Below, one piece after another: positions 8,588 through 18,800 of a stretch of DNA of 64,000 nucleotides (position 1 is the first letter of the stretch; each line of letters begins with the position of its first letter). Where the stretch lies: contig OZ253669.1 of NCBI GenBank assembly GCA_965263375.1, positions 2,790,001 to 2,854,000 of the forward strand, read 5' to 3'. Below the pieces are notes generated by a model. It was not told the origin of the DNA and ran no database searches. It saw only the letters and a list, made by a program, of their open reading frames with translations. Origin of the DNA: JAJFFW01 sp965263375. GTDB taxonomy: Bacteria > Pseudomonadota > Alphaproteobacteria > Caulobacterales > Parvularculaceae. The position numbers were made by a program, and so were the translations under genes.

Positions 8588-9727
8588 TTATTTCTGCGTA
8601 ATACGAAGCAGACGGCCATCCGGGCCATCCTCCAAAACATATAAAGCGCCGTCAGGTCCCTGCTCAATTTCACGCACCCGCATGTCCCAGGAATAACGCG
8701 CCTTTTCAACACCTTTATCGCCCTCTAATGATACGCGAATGATCGCCGTGCTCCTCAGCCCACCGATAAAAGCGTTCCCCTTCCAATCTTCAAATTCCGC
8801 CCCATCATATATGACTAAGCTGGATGGCGCGATTGAAGGGACCCAAGAAATCGCCGGTTTTTCATAAAGGTCGCTTGTTTCATGATCAGGTATATTAAGA
8901 CCTGAATAATTTTTTCCATCAGATACAACAGGCCAACCATAATTGGCGCCTTTTTGAATTTTGTTAAGCTCATCCCCATGCCGCGGCCCCATTTCATGAG
9001 CCCAAAGCTGCCCATTTGCATCAAAATCAGCACCCAGCATATTGCGATGGCCAATGGACCAGAATTGTCCTTGCAACCCGCCTTGTGTTGCAAAAGGATT
9101 GTCTTCAGGGATGGATCCATCATCCTTGAGACGAATAATTTTTCCAAGAGCCCCTGACATATCTTGAGCAGGCTTTTGCTTACCCCGATCACCAGAGGTG
9201 ATATAAAGATGCCCTTCCGGGCCAAAGACAAGCCGATGGCTATAATGGCGGGAGGTGTCAGCTTTAGGCGTTTGCGTCCAGATACGCTTTTTGTTGATTA
9301 AAGCGCCCCCAAGGGCAGTGAAACGTAGCTCAGCTTGGTCAACGACAGCGCCAGACTTTTTCCCATCCCACTCAACATAGGAGATATAAACAAAGCTATT
9401 ATTTTCGAAATCTGGATGCAAAATAACATCGCCAAAACCGCCTTGTCCGCTCACCTTCGTTTTTGGAACGCCTGTGATTTTACCAATGCGTTTTCCATCA
9501 GCCTCAAGAATAATAAGGCTTCCAGTTTTTTCACTAACGACCATCTTGCCATCGGGCAAAAAAGTCATGGCCCAAGGCGAATCAAAAGCGCCCAGCGGCT
9601 CAGCGTTAAGCTGAACACCGTCAGTCCCGGTAACCTCAAAGGGCTCGCTTTGGGCCGCGGCGGGGGCGATGTTCAAACTAGCCGCCAGAGCTATATATGA
9701 AGCGAATACAAATTTTGTTTGCAGCAT
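8588..9727 (-). CDS. PQQ-dependent aldose sugar dehydrogenase, periplasmic
   Basis: A 379-residue soluble quinoprotein of the GSDH / YliI (Asd) family, which oxidises aldose sugars in the periplasm using PQQ and calcium. A signal peptide ends at APAAA (about residue 25). The six-bladed propeller signature features are present: SPWAMTFLPDG, GFGDVILHPDF, the catalytic histidine region SRHYSHRLVFGP (residues 159-170), SGDRGK, IGHRNMLGADFD, HGDELN and GANYGWP. No PQQ synthesis genes are in the window. It is divergent from malate synthase G. Confidence 0.93.
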   Translation of the reverse strand: MLQTKFVFASYIALAASLNIAPAAAQSEPFEVTGTDGVQLNAEPLGAFDSPWAMTFLPDGKMVVSEKTGSLIILEADGKRIGKITGVPKTKVSGQGGFGDVILHPDFENNSFVYISYVEWDGKKSGAVVDQAELRFTALGGALINKKRIWTQTPKADTSRHYSHRLVFGPEGHLYITSGDRGKQKPAQDMSGALGKIIRLKDDGSIPEDNPFATQGGLQGQFWSIGHRNMLGADFDANGQLWAHEMGPRHGDELNKIQKGANYGWPVVSDGKNYSGLNIPDHETSDLYEKPAISWVPSIAPSSLVIYDGAEFEDWKGNAFIGGLRSTAIIRVSLEGDKGVEKARYSWDMRVREIEQGPDGALYVLEDGPDGRLLRITQK

Positions 9728-10077
9728 CTATTGGACCTCCCACTAGAACCAATGGGGCAAACACCCCAGTAAACGGTTTTACCGTCTAAATTCATTCAAA
9801 GCGCCTATCGGAACACCAAAATTTGCAAAGAACGCATATCAATGATCAAATAGGTTGGTATGTATTTTTACGTACCCCAGCTAGAAAAGAATTACCTTAT
9901 ATCTTAGGGGCTTCCTATACAAATCTGCGTTAGCTTATCTGCGCATCTCTAATTTTGCTGCCCGAAGAGTTTGCACCGCGGCACACAATCCTTATAAGCC
10001 TGCATAAATAACTGGCGAAGGGAGCTCCTTTAAAGGCGCCGGTCATAACAAACGACTTAAACACAGGATTTCAGCCA
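9728..10077. promoter_or_regulatory. Divergent promoter region with inverted repeat, sugar dehydrogenase / glcB
   Basis: This 350-base gap holds a candidate promoter for glcB at 9971-9998: TTGCAC, a 16-base spacer, then TATAAG, about 80 bases before the start codon. An imperfect palindrome GGTATGTA-TTTT-TACGTACC at 9857-9876 (seven of eight pairs) lies between the two genes and could be an operator for either. No coding frame with a ribosome site was seen. Confidence 0.5.
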
Positions 10078-12252
10078 ATGAGCGAACGAATTGAAAGCGG
10101 CGCGTTGCAGGTCGCAAAAACGCTTTATGATTTTATCAACGAAGAAGCGCTTCCAGGCACCGGGGTGGACCAAGGCGCCTTTTGGTCCGCTTTTGAAAAC
10201 ATTTTGGTTGATTTAGCACCGAAAAACAAAGACCTGCTGGCTAAACGCGAAGCCCTCCAAACGCAGATAGACGCCTGGCACCGCGAACGCAAAGGCCAAG
10301 CGCTCGATCAAGGCGAATACCAAGCGTTCTTGAAAGACATCGGCTACCTTCAAGAAGAAGGCCCCGCATTCCAAATTGAAACCGCAAATGTAGACGAAGA
10401 ACTCGCCAACAAGCCCGGACCCCAGCTTGTGGTGCCCGTCATGAATGCCCGCTATGCCTTAAACGCCGCCAATGCCCGCTGGGGCAGCCTTTATGATGCG
10501 CTTTATGGAACGGACGCTATCTCAGAAGATGGCGGCGCAGAAAAAGGCGGCGCTTATAACCCCGTGCGCGGTGAAAAAGTAATCGCGTTCGGACGCGCGT
10601 TCTTAGATGAGGCCGCGCCCCTGGCTGGCGGCTCCCACAAAGACGTAACGGCCTATCAAATAAAAGACGGCGCCCTTGTTGCGGATTTGGGCGGCAATGA
10701 GACCGCCTTAAAAGACCCAGCGCAATTTGCAGGTTATCAAGGGGACACGAACGGGCCAAAAGCTGTCTTGTTAAAAAACAACAGTCTTTACGCTGAAATT
10801 CAAATTAACGCTGACCACCCAATCGGCGCCGGCGATATGGCGAACGTTTCTGACATTTTAATCGAATCCGCCGTCACAACGATCATGGACGCAGAAGACA
10901 GCGTCGCTGCTGTCGATGCGGAAGACAAAATTCAGGTCTATCGCAATTGGCTTGGCCTAATGAAAGGCGACTTAAAAGACGCATTTGTTAAAGGCGGCAA
11001 ACAAGTTGAGCGCACGCTGAACCCAGATCGCGTTTATACTGACCCCAAAGGGGCCGAGCTTACCCTTCCAGGGCGCAGCCTTATGTTGGTGCGGAATGTC
11101 GGCCACTTGATGACTAATGGCGCAATCTTGTTGCCAAACGGCGAGGAAGCGCCAGAAGGTCTTCTCGACGCGATGATCACGACACTGATCGCTATTCACG
11201 ACCTGAAAGGAAACGGCCCATTCCGCAATAGCCGGGCTGGTTCCGTCAATATCGTGAAGCCCAAAATGCATGGGCCAGAAGAAGTCGCCTTTGCTGTTGA
11301 AACATTTGGCCGCGTAGAAGACGCCCTCGGCCTTGCGCGCAATACCATGAAAATTGGCATTATGGACGAGGAACGCCGCACGACAGTGAACCTTACTGAA
11401 TGTATTCGCGCCGCCAAGGAACGCGTTATCTTTATCAATACAGGCTTCCTTGATCGCACCGGGGATGAGATCCACACCTCAATAGAGGCGGGGCCCGTCA
11501 TCCGTAAAAACGAAATTAAAGGCTCTACTTGGATTGGGGCTTATGAAAACTCTAACGTCGATGTTGGCCTTGCCGCTGGCCTTCCCGGTAAGGCACAAAT
11601 CGGCAAAGGCATGTGGGCGATGCCGGATCTGATGGCGGCGATGCTAGAGCAAAAAATCGCGCACCCGCAATCTGGCGCAAACACCGCTTGGGCGCCCTCC
11701 CCCACTGCGGCGACATTGCACGCAACCCACTATCACCACGTAGACGTTAAAGGCCGTCAGGCTGAGTTAAAGTCTCGTGAGCGCGCCGCTTTGACGGACA
11801 TTCTAACTATTCCGCTTGCAGACCGCCCAAACTGGTCAGAAGAAGAAATTCAAAACGAGCTAGAAAACAATGCTCAAGGCATTCTTGGCTATGTTGTGCG
11901 CTGGGTCGAGCAAGGGGTTGGCTGCTCCAAAGTACCGGATATCAACAATGTCGGCTTGATGGAAGATCGCGCGACCTTAAGAATTTCAAGCCAGCATATT
12001 GCTAACTGGCTGCATCATGGCGTCTGTACACAAGCGCAAGTCCGCGCCGTTATGGAAAAGATGGCCGCTGTCGTTGATCAGCAAAATGCGGGCGACCCGA
12101 ACTATCGCCCTATGGCGCCAAACTTTGCAGACAGCATTGCATTTGAAGCAGCTTGTGATCTTGTCTTTAAAGGCCGCGAACAACCAAGCGGTTATACAGA
12201 GCCGATACTCCATGCAAAACGTCTGGAGTTTAAAGCCAAAATGGGCGCATAA
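10078..12252 (+). CDS. glcB: Malate synthase G
   Basis: This enzyme condenses glyoxylate and acetyl-CoA to malate and CoA, allowing growth on two-carbon compounds and glycolate. The 724-residue length is normal for isoform G. Visible family stretches include ESAVTTIMDAEDSVAAVDAEDK, FRNSRAGSVNIVKPKMHGP, NTGFLDRTGDEIHTS and the C-terminal ANWLHHG. Isocitrate lyase is not in the window. The gene is single, behind its own promoter and before a strong terminator. The ATG at 10078 gives the usual N-terminus, although no clear Shine-Dalgarno element is seen. Confidence 0.97.
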   Translation: MSERIESGALQVAKTLYDFINEEALPGTGVDQGAFWSAFENILVDLAPKNKDLLAKREALQTQIDAWHRERKGQALDQGEYQAFLKDIGYLQEEGPAFQIETANVDEELANKPGPQLVVPVMNARYALNAANARWGSLYDALYGTDAISEDGGAEKGGAYNPVRGEKVIAFGRAFLDEAAPLAGGSHKDVTAYQIKDGALVADLGGNETALKDPAQFAGYQGDTNGPKAVLLKNNSLYAEIQINADHPIGAGDMANVSDILIESAVTTIMDAEDSVAAVDAEDKIQVYRNWLGLMKGDLKDAFVKGGKQVERTLNPDRVYTDPKGAELTLPGRSLMLVRNVGHLMTNGAILLPNGEEAPEGLLDAMITTLIAIHDLKGNGPFRNSRAGSVNIVKPKMHGPEEVAFAVETFGRVEDALGLARNTMKIGIMDEERRTTVNLTECIRAAKERVIFINTGFLDRTGDEIHTSIEAGPVIRKNEIKGSTWIGAYENSNVDVGLAAGLPGKAQIGKGMWAMPDLMAAMLEQKIAHPQSGANTAWAPSPTAATLHATHYHHVDVKGRQAELKSRERAALTDILTIPLADRPNWSEEEIQNELENNAQGILGYVVRWVEQGVGCSKVPDINNVGLMEDRATLRISSQHIANWLHHGVCTQAQVRAVMEKMAAVVDQQNAGDPNYRPMAPNFADSIAFEAACDLVFKGREQPSGYTEPILHAKRLEFKAKMGA

Positions 12253-12267
12253 AAAATCTTAAATCGA

Positions 12268-12295
12268 ACGGGGGCTTTAAGCCCCCTTCTTTTTT
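12268..12295 (+). terminator. Rho-independent terminator of glcB
   Basis: GGGGGCTT pairs with AAGCCCCC with almost no loop, followed by a T-rich tail, starting about 17 bases after the glcB stop. Confidence 0.85.
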
Positions 12296-12337
12296 ATGTA
12301 AAAACATCGGATGCATTAAACCACAATTGAGCCCATC

Positions 12338-12637
12338 ATGATTTTTGAAATCGCCTATTTAAAAATTGATCCCGCCCAAAAAGAAGCGTTTGAACAAGCG
12401 GTCGCCAAAGCCGCGCCATTTTTCCAGGCCGCAAAGGGGTGTCATGGGATGAGCTTGTCGCAAATCATCGAAACGCCCGGCTCATATCAGCTGCGCGTGC
12501 AATGGGAAAGCGTTGACGCCCATATGGTGGATTTTCGCAACTCTGAAGAGTTTCAGCAATGGCGAGGCCTTGTCGGTGAATTTTTTGTCGAACCGCCGGT
12601 GGTTGAACACACTGAAATGCCAAAGACGTTTTTTTAG
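12338..12637 (+). CDS. Antibiotic biosynthesis monooxygenase (ABM) domain protein
   Basis: A 99-residue single-domain protein of the dimeric alpha-beta barrel ABM fold. The pattern IAYLKIDPAQKEAFEQAV, the central GCHGMSLSQIIE and YQLRVQWES followed by HMVDFRNSEEFQQW match the family. Members range from quinone-forming monooxygenases to stress proteins, so the substrate cannot be assigned. It is followed 130 bases later by a DUF427 gene on the same strand and may share its transcript. Confidence 0.85.
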   Translation: MIFEIAYLKIDPAQKEAFEQAVAKAAPFFQAAKGCHGMSLSQIIETPGSYQLRVQWESVDAHMVDFRNSEEFQQWRGLVGEFFVEPPVVEHTEMPKTFF

Positions 12638-12768
12638 CCTCAACAAACTAAAAAAGCTATTTCACTTGGAACATGACAAAGCCTTTCCATCACTGAAACG
12701 TGAAACCATTGGCATTGAAATCTCCAGACAATCCGTCAGGTTATTCAAACCCCTTAAGAGATTAGACA

Positions 12769-13191
12769 ATGCCCCAATTTTCAGAAGACGAAATTACACT
12801 TGTCAAAGGGATTATTCAGCGCCCTGATGAGCCGCGTCACTTCATGACAATAGAACAAAGCACATCACCAGCAAGCGTTGAAATTGAAGGAATTTTGGTC
12901 GCCCAATCAAACACCGCACTCATTGTGCGCGAGGTTGCAAAGAGCATTTACGATCCAGTCCTCTATTTCCCACAGGACGCCATCCTGCAAGGCGACCTAA
13001 CCCAAACGGATCACACCACCTATTGCCCCCTTAAAGGCAAGGCAATCTATTTTACCCTGACGGTCGGCGACAAGACGTATGAGAATGCGATTTGGTCCTA
13101 TGAAAAGGTATTAGACTTCGAACCAAAACTAAAAGAGATCGAAGGATATTTAGGCTTTATGCCAACATTCGCGACCATCGTCGCAAAATAA
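12769..13191 (+). CDS. DUF427 domain protein
   Basis: A 140-residue cytosolic protein matching the DUF427 family: ILVAQSNTALIVREV, DPVLYFPQDAI, the conserved TYCPLKGKAIYFTL and a C-terminal WSYEKV..FEPKLKEIEGYLGF. The biochemical role is not established; the fold is a small beta-tent-like domain. It converges with mutY, leaving only 13 bases between the stop codons and no obvious terminator. Confidence 0.88.
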   Translation: MPQFSEDEITLVKGIIQRPDEPRHFMTIEQSTSPASVEIEGILVAQSNTALIVREVAKSIYDPVLYFPQDAILQGDLTQTDHTTYCPLKGKAIYFTLTVGDKTYENAIWSYEKVLDFEPKLKEIEGYLGFMPTFATIVAK

Positions 13192-13204
13192 AACGTCTTG
13201 TGTT

Positions 13205-14293
13205 TTAATCAAACAAAGTTGCATTTACGCGCGCGTCGTGCGCAACCTTTACCACCTTCGCCATGACGGTTGGAAAACGCGTTTCGTCAAGGGCGCGCCA
13301 TTCAAAGTCTTTATAGGCGCGCTTAGCAATTCCATCGGTTATAAAAACTTCTAGCTTTAAATGAAAATGGGTGAACGTGTGTGTCGCCTCCCCCGCACGA
13401 CGCCATTTAGCTTTTATAGGAGCGTTGGCGTGATTGCGATCTTGCAACACCCCCTCCGCCCACGGATCACCAGGCAGGCCAAGCATGCCGCCAAGGAGGC
13501 CTTTTTCTGGCCGCCGCTCCACCAATAAAGACCCATCCTTTGAAAACGCCGCGTAACATGCGCCGGTGCGTGTTGGTTTTGCTTTCTTTGGCGCCTTGCG
13601 CGGGAAGCTCTCGGCGGTTTCTTCTTTGGTTGCAGCACAAAAGGACGAAAGCGGACAAAAATCGCATGACGGGTTGCGGGGCGTACACACCCCTGCGCCA
13701 AGGTCCATCAGCGCTTGGGCGAAATCGCCGCTGCGCGCGTCAGGCCAGAATTCCGCCGCCGCCTCTTTGATCTCAGCTTTCGATTTTGGCAGGGGCGTTT
13801 CAATCGCATACAGACGCGAGACGACCCGTTCAACATTGCCGTCCACAACCACCGCCGGCTCGTCAAATGCGATGGCGGCGACCGCAGCAGCCGTGTATGC
13901 GCCCACACCTGGCAGGTTTAATAACTCTTCCTCAGTTTGCGGAAATACACCGTCATATTCATTGGCCAGAACCACCGCACATTTATGCAGGTTGCGGGCC
14001 CGCGCATAATACCCAAGCCCCGCCCAGGCCGATAGCACATCATCTAAGGGCGCAGCGGCAAGGTCCTCAAGTCGCGGCCACTCCGCCAAAAACTGCGCAA
14101 AACGCGGCCCAACGGTCGCAACTGTCGTTTGCTGCAACATGATCTCAGAAAGCCACACGCTGTATGGATCAGGTTTGACGCCCCGCGCACGATCCTCAGG
14201 CCCGACGCGCCAAGGAAGCGCCCTTGCATTTTGATCGTACCAGCCGAGCAGCGCATCTGGGATGCTGAGTTTTTTGGTCCTTTTTTTCGCCAT
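13205..14293 (-). CDS. mutY: A/G-specific adenine DNA glycosylase
   Basis: MutY removes adenine mispaired with 8-oxoguanine. The 362-residue protein has the catalytic Glu50 in LSEIMLQQT, the helix-hairpin-helix LPGVGAYTA, the catalytic Asp151 in VVDGNVERV and the iron-sulfur cluster Cys set at 203, 210, 213 and 219 (C-x6-C-x2-C-x5-C). A C-terminal NUDIX-like domain (about residues 245-360) recognises 8-oxoG. It is divergent from the DUF721 gene with a gap of only 67 bases, so the promoters overlap or abut. Confidence 0.97.
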   Translation of the reverse strand: MAKKRTKKLSIPDALLGWYDQNARALPWRVGPEDRARGVKPDPYSVWLSEIMLQQTTVATVGPRFAQFLAEWPRLEDLAAAPLDDVLSAWAGLGYYARARNLHKCAVVLANEYDGVFPQTEEELLNLPGVGAYTAAAVAAIAFDEPAVVVDGNVERVVSRLYAIETPLPKSKAEIKEAAAEFWPDARSGDFAQALMDLGAGVCTPRNPSCDFCPLSSFCAATKEETAESFPRKAPKKAKPTRTGACYAAFSKDGSLLVERRPEKGLLGGMLGLPGDPWAEGVLQDRNHANAPIKAKWRRAGEATHTFTHFHLKLEVFITDGIAKRAYKDFEWRALDETRFPTVMAKVVKVAHDARVNATLFD

Positions 14294-14360
14294 ACAGTAG
14301 CGCTTATGATGGGCTGCGCCTAAAAAGGCAAAACTAATTGTAATGTTTTATGGAGCCGCT

Positions 14361-14801
14361 ATGGCCCGCTGGCCTTCAGCAAAGACTAAGCCTGCGCGAT
14401 CCGCGCCCCCGCATGTGCGTCGCTATTCTAGCGAAATCTTGGCGAACCTCGCCAAGCGCACAAATTACGTTGATCCACGCTTGGCCGCTGACTGGAGCCA
14501 GATTGTCGGCGCCAGCTCAGCATCGCTTTGCCGGCCAGGACGCTTACTAGGCGGCAGACGGCATGCGGTTTTAGAGATTCACGCTATTAACAGCGCCGCC
14601 GCCGCCCGCCTTCAATTTGACGAGGAACGCCTGCGCCAGGCCGTAAACGCCTTTTTGGGGCCAGAGACAGTGGCGCGGCTTTCAATCAAACACAGTCAGA
14701 GCGCTGGGGGTCAACCTACGGAAAAGTCTGCCCAGCCCCATCATCCCAAAACCACTGGCAAAACAACGCCTATGGGCCTTTCGCGGTTTAGAAAAGGCTA
14801 A
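14361..14801 (+). CDS. DUF721 / DciA-like protein
   Basis: A 146-residue protein with the DUF721 domain: a helix with SSEILANLAKRTNYVDPRLAADW, then a KH-like core with HAVLEIHAINSAAAARLQFDEERL and INAFLG-type sequence. Relatives include DciA, the helicase loader or operator of many bacteria. This compact version, next to mutY and smc, is typical of Alphaproteobacteria, but its loader function here is inferred. The ATG at 14361 has GGAG five bases upstream; an earlier ATG at 14343 lacks it. The C-terminus is a basic, low-complexity tail. Confidence 0.82.
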   Translation: MARWPSAKTKPARSAPPHVRRYSSEILANLAKRTNYVDPRLAADWSQIVGASSASLCRPGRLLGGRRHAVLEIHAINSAAAARLQFDEERLRQAVNAFLGPETVARLSIKHSQSAGGQPTEKSAQPHHPKTTGKTTPMGLSRFRKG

Positions 14802-14906
14802 ATCCCATCCATGGCCAATGGGCCGAAAAATCGATAAGATCCCGACGAAATTACAGCTGTTCCAAGTTCCCGTTCACCTAATCCTCAATCTCTTAAAGGT
14901 ACTGTT

Positions 14907-15650
14907 ATGACATCGAAGCTTCGTCATCTTCTCGCCCCGCTTTGCGCTTTAACGCTTGCTGCTTGTGGCGGCGATGCGGCCCCAACAAATGAGGCTGAAA
15001 GCTCGCAATCGGCAGCGCCTTCAAAAAAAGCCAAGCCCATCACCGGCCTCACTTCGAAAATCAACACGATTAAAGAGACAGACATGGTGCTCGGCGATCC
15101 AAACGCACCTGTGACGATGGTGGAATACGCCTCCCTAACTTGTGGCGGGTGCGCTGATTTCCACAAAAAAATTATCCCTGCAATCAAGAAAGACTATGTC
15201 GATACGGGCAAACTCAAGCTTGTGCTACGTGAATTCCCCATTTATGGCGGCGCCACAGAACTTTCAAAACGCGGCTCAGCTTTCGCCCGCTGTGCGGCGG
15301 AGAAAAATGATAATCCGGAAGCGTTCTTTTCTGTTGTGGGCTGGTTATTCAACACATTCGGCGAATGGCGGACAGGCCAATCTCCTGCTTTGCCGTTTTT
15401 TCTAAAGGCGGCAAGTCAGGTCAATATCAACGAAGAAGAGTTTAACGCCTGCATCGAACGCGAAGACCTCATCGCTATTATCGACGCAAATGTCGAAGAA
15501 GCGAGCAACGAGTTTAAAGTTCCCGGCACGCCATCTGTTTACATCAATGGCGCTCTTGTCGAAACCAACGGCTATATCAGCGATTACGAGACGAAATTGC
15601 CAGAAGCGATCGATAAAGCGCTCGCCGCCCATGAAGAAGGCGCACAATAA
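14907..15650 (+). CDS. DsbA-family thiol oxidoreductase lipoprotein
   Basis: A 247-residue envelope thioredoxin-fold protein. It has a lipobox LAAC (Cys20), a disordered Ala/Ser/Lys linker to about residue 60, then a DsbA-like domain. The active site is Cys79-Gly-Gly-Cys82 in SLTCGGCADFH, and the cis-proline loop is VPGTPSVYINGA. Two further Cys (FARCAAEK, FNACIERE) lie in the helical insert. It should oxidise or isomerise disulfides in exported proteins. The mutY / DUF721 / DsbA-like / smc order is common in Alphaproteobacteria. Confidence 0.92.
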   Translation: MTSKLRHLLAPLCALTLAACGGDAAPTNEAESSQSAAPSKKAKPITGLTSKINTIKETDMVLGDPNAPVTMVEYASLTCGGCADFHKKIIPAIKKDYVDTGKLKLVLREFPIYGGATELSKRGSAFARCAAEKNDNPEAFFSVVGWLFNTFGEWRTGQSPALPFFLKAASQVNINEEEFNACIEREDLIAIIDANVEEASNEFKVPGTPSVYINGALVETNGYISDYETKLPEAIDKALAAHEEGAQ

Positions 15651-15824
15651 CGCGATATCCGTCATAAAAGGGGCGAATATTGTGGTTGGTTTTCCACATA
15701 AACGCGCCTTTGTTGCCGGGCGCCAAGAATCGGCGATGATAGGGACAGCGGCAAATCGAGTGCTGATCCGCAGCCTTGATTGGCGCCGCTGCCGCCTTTT
15801 TGGCGATAATTCGGATGGTCCGGC

Positions 15825-18800
15825 GTGAAATTCACCAATCTGCGCATCACAGGTTTCAAGTCTTTTGTTGAAACCACCGATTTTGAAATCCGTGAAGGCC
15901 TAACCGGCATTGTTGGGCCAAATGGGTGTGGAAAATCAAACCTGCTTGAAGCGATGCGTTGGGTGATGGGGGCGACATCCGCCAAAGCCTTGCGTGGCTC
16001 TGGAATGGGTGATGTTATCTTCGCAGGTACGAGTATGCGCCCTGCGCGCAATTGGGCGGAAGTTACCCTTACCCTTGATAATTCTGACCGCTCCGCCCCG
16101 GCTGAATATAATGACGAGCCAGTGCTGGAAGTTTCCCGCAAGATCTTGAACAAAGAAGGCGGGACGCAGTCGATCTATCGGATCAACGCCAAAGAGGTCC
16201 GCGCGAAGGATATTCAGCTTTTATTTGCAGACGCATCTAGCGGCGCGAACTCCCCTTCTCTTGTGCGTCAGGGCCAAGTGGCGGAGCTGATCAACGCAAA
16301 ACCAGAAAACCGCCGTCGCTTGCTTGAAGAAGCTGCAGGCGTAACTGGCCTGCACACCAGACGCCACGAGGCGGAATTGCGCCTGCGCGCCGCGGAAACC
16401 AATCTTGAGCGCCTGGATGATGTGACTGGCGAGCTTGAAAGCCAAAAGACGACACTCGCCCGCCAAGCCCGCCAAGCGACCCGCTATCGCAACCTTTCCG
16501 GAGATATCCGTCGGGCCGAAGCAATGGCAGGTTATCTGCGCTGGGCCGAAGCCGTCGAGGCAATGGAAGAAGCGGCGAGCGCTTTGCAAGGCGTCAATTC
16601 CCTTACGGAAGAAACAGCACGCGCTGCAGCCGCTGCTGGCGTCGCCCAGACCGCCGCCCATGAAGCGCTTGAGCCATTGCGCCTGGAAGAGGCGGAGGCC
16701 GCAGCGGGTCTGCACCGATTAACGGTCGCTCGCGAGACCTTGGATGAAGAAGCCGCCCGCGCCCGCGCAACCCTAGAACGCCTGACCGCTGAGATCGAAC
16801 GCCTCAACAATGACGAGACCCGCGAAGGCGAACTCTTAAAAGACGCCCAGGAAGCGATTGAAGCTCTTGCTCGTGAAGAAGAAGGGCTGACTTCCCGCAA
16901 AGAGCGGGAGGCTGAACGCCTTACCGCTGCTGCTGCTGCGATGAAAGAAACCGCTGCGCGCCTTGAAGATGCGGAAAAAGCGTTCGAAGCGGAAAGCGCC
17001 GCCGCAGCTGAAATTGACGCCCGCCGCCGCGCCGCCGCTAGCGCCTTACAAGAAGCCGCCCGCCAGGTGGAAAAAATCAGTGGGCGCATAAGCTCGCTAG
17101 AAAGGGAGCGCGAACAAACGGCCCTTAGCGAAGAAGAACGCCGCGCTCTAGAAGAGGCGACCGCCGCCTTTACAGCCGCCGAAGAAGCCGCCCGCGCCGC
17201 TGAGCTTGCGGCGCAAACGGCTGAAGATAATCGCGTCGCCGCTGAAGCGCAAGAAAACGAACTGCGGGCGCCCCGCCAAAAAGCGGAACAATCTTTGTCT
17301 GAATTAACAGCTGAGTGTGACGCGCTAAAACGTGTTCTGGCGGCTGGTCAGGAAGGCGATTGGCCCTCTCTGATTGAACAAATTGAGGTGGAGCCTGGAT
17401 ATGAAACCGCGCTTGCCGCCGCCCTTGGGGATGATTTAAACGCTGCTCTTGACGAAGCTGCGCCAATGGCGTGGACCAATATTGGCGCCCAGCCACTGCA
17501 GTCAGCAACACTTGACGCGCCAGCCACCAATACTCTGCCAAATGGTGTTGCGCCCCTTTCCCGGTTTGTGAAAGGCCCCGCGCGTCTTACCCGCCGCCTC
17601 CAATCAATTGGACTTATCGCTCAGGAACAAGGCTCAAGGCTGCAAAGCGAGCTTACGCCGGGCGCACGTCTTGTCTCGCGCGAAGGGGATTTATGGCGCT
17701 GGGATGGTTTTTCCGCGCGCGCGGAAGCAAAAACAGCCGCCGCTATTCGCCTTGAGCAACGCAATCGCTTAAACGCTCTGTCTGCTGACCTTGAGCGCGC
17801 CAGCAAAGCCCGCAGTGAAGCCCGCCAAGCCCATGACCGCGCCCAACAGGAAGTGGCGCGCTATAACACAATATCGCGCGATGCTCGCACGCTTTTGAAA
17901 GATGCGGGTAAGCAAGTGGATAGAACCAGGAGCGCCCTTAGCGCCAAAGAGCGCGCCCAAGAGCGAGCGAAAGATCGCTTGCAAACAATCACAGACAATC
18001 TTGCAAGCCTCAATGAAGAGTTACGCGAGGCGCAAGGCAAGCACCAACAAACAGAGCAGGACGTTGCGGCCTTACCCCCAGCGGAAGTCTCATCACGCAA
18101 ACTCGCTGAAGCTAAAGAAAAGTCCGCCCACGCCCGCGGCGAAGCAAGCGAGGCGCGCGCCGCCCATAATGACCTTGCCCGAGAGGCGCAAATGCGCGAG
18201 GCGCGCCTTGAGGAGCTGGCGCGCGAGCGGGGCGTTTGGACAACCCGGCGCGAAACAGCACAAGGACGCCTTGGCGATCTGTCTCAAAGACTGGGTGCGG
18301 TGCGTACTGAAAAACAAACCGCAGAAGCAGCGCCCGATACGATCGAGGAGAAAAAAGTCGCCCTGCTCGACCAAATTGGCGCGGCTGAAGAAACGCGCAA
18401 CGCAAAAGCCGACGCCCTTGCCGCCGCAACACAACAGTCGAGCGACGCTGATAAAACCGCAAAAGAAGCAGAAACAGCCGCGAGCGAAGCCCGCGAAGCA
18501 CGCGCGCGCTTAGACGCACAAAATGAAAGCTCAATCGCGCGCGTGGAAGAAGCCGCATCATTGGCGCGCGAGACATGTAACGCAGAACCAGAAGCCCTGC
18601 TTGGCATTGCAGAGCACAAAGAAGGCAAAGAGCTTCCCGCCCGCGCTGATATTGATCGCAAGCTGGAACGCTACAAGCGCGAGCGTGAAAATTTAGGCGG
18701 TGTTAATCTGCGTGCTGACGAAGAACTTAATGAGATCGCTGGGCGCCTTGAAGAAATTGGGACTGAACGCGAAGACTGTGAAGCCGCGATCCGCAAATTG

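Noticed and set aside
16532..17089. 185-codon minus-strand frame inside smc
   Set aside because: Ser/Arg/Ala-rich shadow of the Ala/Glu/Arg-rich coiled coil of SMC.
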